Below, one piece after another: positions 4,400-6,717 of a DNA stretch of 6,717 nucleotides. The notes beneath the pieces are model-generated. The model worked only from the letters and a program-made list of their open reading frames with translations, was not told the origin of the DNA and did no database searches. The DNA comes from Bacillota bacterium (GTDB lineage Bacteria > Bacillota > Dehalobacteriia > UBA4068 > UBA4997). Each line of letters opens with the position of its first letter. Position 1 is the first letter of the stretch. The position numbers were made by a program, and so were the translations under genes. The stretch is taken from NCBI GenBank assembly GCA_017398165.1, contig JAFQHB010000067.1:1-6717 (forward strand), read 5' to 3'.

Positions 4400-5362
4400 A
4401 TGAGCGCAAATATCGGGAAAAATATTCAGGAGATCTTTGATTTGGAGTTTCCTTTTATTCAGGGAGGTATGGCAAATATCGCTACTGCGGATTTTGCGGC
4501 GGCGGTATCCAATGCCGGGGCACTGGGGATGATCGGCAGCGGCGGTATGAATGCCGAGCTGCTGGCGGAAAATATCCGCCGTGCCAAGGAATTGACGGAT
4601 CGCCCTTTTGGTGTGAACCTGATGCTGATGAACCCGGAATGTGACGCTATGGCTGAGATCATCGCACGTGAGAAGGTAGCTCTGGTGACCACCGGAGCCG
4701 GCAACCCCGGCAAATATATGGCTATGTGGCAGCAAGCCGGTGTGATGATAGCCCCGGTGGTGCCGGGTGTGGCACTGGCCAGACGGCTGGCAGCGGCCGG
4801 TGCGGATATGCTGATCGCCGAGGGGACCGAATCCGGCGGGCACGTCGGTGAGGCTGCTACAATGGCGTTGGTGCCGCAGGTGGTGGATGCTGTAGATATC
4901 CCGGTGATCGCGGCAGGCGGTGTGGCAGATTCGCGGCAGGTGGTGGCGGCGCTGGCACTGGGGGCCTGCGGGATACAGCTCGGTACCTGCCTGCTGGTGA
5001 GCGAGGAATGCCCGATACACGATAATTATAAACAGGCACTGCTGGCTGCCAAAGATAACAGCACGGTGGTGACCGGGCGTATATCCGGCACACCGGTGCG
5101 TATTTTGAAGAATAATATGGCGCGGGAATACCTGAATCTGGAGAAAAGTGGCGCACCGCGGACGGAATTGGAGAAATTCACCCTGGGCTCGCTGCGGCGG
5201 GCGGTATTGGATGGGGATATACACAACGGCAGCCTGATGGCAGGCCAGGTGGCGGGGCAGCTAAAGGAGATCAGACCGCTGCGCCGGATATTTGAAGAAC
5301 TGGTGGCAGGCATCACGCCGGCTATGCAGCACGTAGAAAGGATGACGGAAAAATGCCGTTGA
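4400..5362 (+). CDS. fabK: FMN-dependent enoyl-ACP reductase II
   Basis: FabK is a cytoplasmic FMN and NAD(P)H enzyme that reduces trans-2-enoyl-ACP, the last step of each elongation cycle. It replaces FabI in many Bacillota and is naturally insensitive to triclosan. The TIM-barrel hallmarks are present: FPFIQGGMANIAT at the N terminus, FGVNLML, TTGAGNP, and EGTESGGHVG, whose histidine (residue 148) matches the catalytic His144 of the Streptococcus pneumoniae enzyme. IPVIAAGGVADSRQ and GIQLGTCLL form the FMN phosphate site, and NGSLMAGQVAG lies near the C terminus. An upstream in-frame ATG at 4379 would add seven residues (MWGVRTD) that do not fit the family and has no ribosome binding site. 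The ATG at 4400 gives 320 residues, the normal length. It overlaps the next gene by 10 bases. Confidence 0.92.
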   Translation: MSANIGKNIQEIFDLEFPFIQGGMANIATADFAAAVSNAGALGMIGSGGMNAELLAENIRRAKELTDRPFGVNLMLMNPECDAMAEIIAREKVALVTTGAGNPGKYMAMWQQAGVMIAPVVPGVALARRLAAAGADMLIAEGTESGGHVGEAATMALVPQVVDAVDIPVIAAGGVADSRQVVAALALGACGIQLGTCLLVSEECPIHDNYKQALLAAKDNSTVVTGRISGTPVRILKNNMAREYLNLEKSGAPRTELEKFTLGSLRRAVLDGDIHNGSLMAGQVAGQLKEIRPLRRIFEELVAGITPAMQHVERMTEKCR

Positions 5363-6411
5363 TTCAAGGCAGAAAGCTGGAATTGCCGCTGATACAGGGC
5401 GGTATGGGTATCGGCGTATCGCTGGGCAATCTGGCAGGCAGTGTGGCTGCCTGCGGTGGTATGGGTGTCATCAGCAGCGCCAATACCGGCTATCGTGAGC
5501 CGGATTTTAGGCAAAACCATCTGGAATGTAATATGCGGACATTACAGGAGGAAATCCGAAAAGCGCACCGCATAGCTGATGGACACGGTATGGTAGGTGT
5601 GAATATTATGGTAGCGACAACGCAATATGCCGATTCGGTGCGGGCTGCGGTGGATGCCGGGGCTGATGCTGTGATCTGCGGTGCAGGGCTGCCGTTGGAT
5701 TTGCCGGGTATCGCCGGGGAGTGCGATACTCTGCTGGCTCCTATCGTATCGAGCGGCAAAGCGGCTTCGGTCATTTGCCGCAGTTGGGACAGAAGATTTG
5801 GCCGTACGCCTGATTTCGTAGTTATCGAGGGCTTTGAGGCCGGTGGTCATCTGGGCTTTCACAAGGATGAACTGCTGAATGGTACGGCACAGACTCTGCC
5901 GCAGATACTGCCGGAGGTGCGTGAAGTTTTGCGGACTTATGAGCAGAAATATCAGCGTGAGATACCGATATTCGTGGCCGGTGGTGTGTATACCGCGCAG
6001 GACGTGGCGCGATTTATCAATGCCGGGGCAGCCGGTGTGCAGATCGGTACGCGTTTTGCGGTTACTTATGAGTGTGATGCGGCGCAGGGCTATAAGGACG
6101 TGCTGCTGGCAGCCCGGCCGGAGGATGTGTGTGTGGTGCAGAGCCCGGTGGGGATGCCGGGGCGTGCGGTGTGGAGCCCGCTGCTGCAGCGTTTGCAGGA
6201 TACCGGGCGTATTGCTCCGCAGCATTGTTCGCGGTGCATAAAGACCTGTAATCCGGCCGAGACTCCTTATTGTATTACCCGGGCACTGATCGAGGCGGTC
6301 AAGGGTAACTGGGAGGAAGGATTATTTTTCTGTGGGAATAATGTAGGGCGCATCGACCGTATGATGCACGTTGATGAGCTGGTGGCAGAGCTGATGAGTG
6401 AGATCCGTTGA
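5353..6411 (+). CDS. FabK/nitronate-monooxygenase-family flavoprotein with a four-cysteine motif
   Basis: This 352-residue TIM-barrel protein belongs to the same FMN superfamily as FabK and nitronate monooxygenase. Shared landmarks are LPLIQGGMGIGVSLGNLAG at the N terminus, FEAGGHLGFHKDEL with the superfamily histidine at residue 166, and IPIFVAGGVYTAQD followed by GVQIGTRFAVTYE for FMN phosphate binding. Unlike the upstream FabK it carries a C-terminal cluster, Cys292-X2-Cys295-X3-Cys299-X7-Cys307, which could bind an iron-sulfur cluster or zinc. The start overlaps the fabK stop by 10 bases in another frame. AGAAAGGA (5335-5342) lies about 10 bases upstream, so translation is probably coupled to fabK. 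The substrate is unknown. A redox role in lipid metabolism is inferred from the neighbours only, and an enoyl reductase annotation would be premature. Confidence 0.82.
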   Translation: MPLIQGRKLELPLIQGGMGIGVSLGNLAGSVAACGGMGVISSANTGYREPDFRQNHLECNMRTLQEEIRKAHRIADGHGMVGVNIMVATTQYADSVRAAVDAGADAVICGAGLPLDLPGIAGECDTLLAPIVSSGKAASVICRSWDRRFGRTPDFVVIEGFEAGGHLGFHKDELLNGTAQTLPQILPEVREVLRTYEQKYQREIPIFVAGGVYTAQDVARFINAGAAGVQIGTRFAVTYECDAAQGYKDVLLAARPEDVCVVQSPVGMPGRAVWSPLLQRLQDTGRIAPQHCSRCIKTCNPAETPYCITRALIEAVKGNWEEGLFFCGNNVGRIDRMMHVDELVAELMSEIR

Positions 6412-6515
6412 AAGAATTGCTAAGAGTGTGATACTATCTCAAAAAATAACAGGTTTTTCTTAAACAAATGTATAGAGTTTTTTTGATGGACTTGTGTGTT
6501 GGCAAAAGTTTTTCA

Positions 6516-6575
6516 ACCCCTCAGTCAGCTTCGCTGACAGCTCCCCTTACACAGGAGAGCCTTGAAAAAAGGGCT
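6516..6575. repeat. Double-hairpin intergenic element, possible dispersed repeat
   Basis: GTCAGC-TTC-GCTGAC (6524-6538) is a perfect six-pair hairpin. It is followed at once by GCTCCCC (6540-6546) pairing with GGAGAGC (6554-6560) at six of seven positions. A competing stem AGCC (6558-6561) with GGCT (6572-6575) precedes TTTATAT and could terminate transcription. The pattern of CCCTCAGTCAGC, a TTCG turn and CAGCTCCCC resembles dispersed palindromic repeats I recall from gut Bacillota genomes. Copy number cannot be judged here. Confidence 0.5.
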
Positions 6576-6620
6576 TTATATAGTTAGTTTTGCGTAAATC
6601 TAATTGTAAAATCTCTAAAA

Positions 6621-6717
6621 CCACCCCAGCCTGCGCGCAACAGCAATAGTGCAAGCTCCAGAGGAGCGCAGCACTAAGCGTTGCGCGCAAGGCAGAAAAA
6701 TAACTTGGGCGGGAGGG
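6621..6717. repeat. Long nested hairpin element at the window edge
   Basis: TGCGCGCAAC (6632-6641) and GTTGCGCGCA (6680-6689) are exact 10-bp arms. Inside them AGTGC (6648-6652) pairs with GCACT (6671-6675), and GCTCC-AGA-GGAGC (6655-6667) forms the tip. The outer flanks CCACCCC (6621-6627) and GGGCGGGAGGG (6707-6717) may extend pairing. This is a long GC-rich stem unlike the AT-rich DNA around it, suggestive of a dispersed repeat or structured RNA. It may continue past the window. Confidence 0.6.

Larger units (their letters stand above)
6412..6717. other. Non-coding tail with palindromic repeat elements
   Basis: No credible reading frame lies in these 306 bases. The first 100 bases are AT-rich with T-runs (6454-6458, 6478-6484) but no clear GC stem, so I see no standard terminator directly after the flavoprotein gene. 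Two folded elements follow, at 6516-6575 and 6621-6717, and are listed separately. Confidence 0.6.

Noticed and set aside
1..6717. CRISPR array, tRNA or rRNA genes, insertion sequence
   Set aside because: No regularly spaced repeats with unique spacers, no cloverleaf or rRNA landmarks, and no transposase-like frame were seen.

Overview
This window looks like the replication-origin neighbourhood of a Bacillota chromosome. Three things suggest this: the order dnaN, small S4-domain protein, recF; the use of FabK, an FMN enoyl-ACP reductase, rather than FabI; and strong AGGAGG-type ribosome binding sites. A Negativicutes or clostridial gut anaerobe would fit the codon use (rich in GCG, CTG, GTG) and the short palindromic intergenic elements, but the genus cannot be fixed from the sequence.

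Layout. Positions 1-1832 carry a leftward replication and repair operon: dnaN (sliding clamp, 720-1832), an 82-residue S4 RNA-binding protein (442-690) and the start of recF (1-403, cut by the window edge). Positions 1833-2937 hold no convincing gene. This 1.1 kb divergent spacer contains several near-consensus DnaA boxes, a segment of about 22% GC, a leftward sigma-A promoter pointing at dnaN across the best DnaA boxes, several palindromes and a GT-rich stretch. It is the best oriC candidate here, and dnaA itself is not in the window.

Positions 2701-6411 carry a rightward fatty-acid-synthesis block. A near-perfect sigma-A promoter drives acpP (acyl carrier protein), followed 4 bases later by fabH (ketoacyl-ACP synthase III) and a rho-independent terminator. 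Next come fabK and, overlapping it by 10 bases, a second FabK/nitronate-monooxygenase-type flavoprotein with a four-cysteine cluster near its C terminus. AcpP carries the growing chain, FabH makes the first condensation with malonyl-ACP, and FabK reduces enoyl-ACP in the last step of each cycle. The role of the second flavoprotein is unknown.

Positions 6412-6717 contain no gene but hold two strongly folded palindromic elements that look like dispersed intergenic repeats.

The most interesting points are the apparent origin bordered by dnaN and the acpP operon without dnaA, the promoter over the DnaA boxes, the AT-only tandem repeat at the acpP transcription start, and the cysteine-cluster FabK paralogue.
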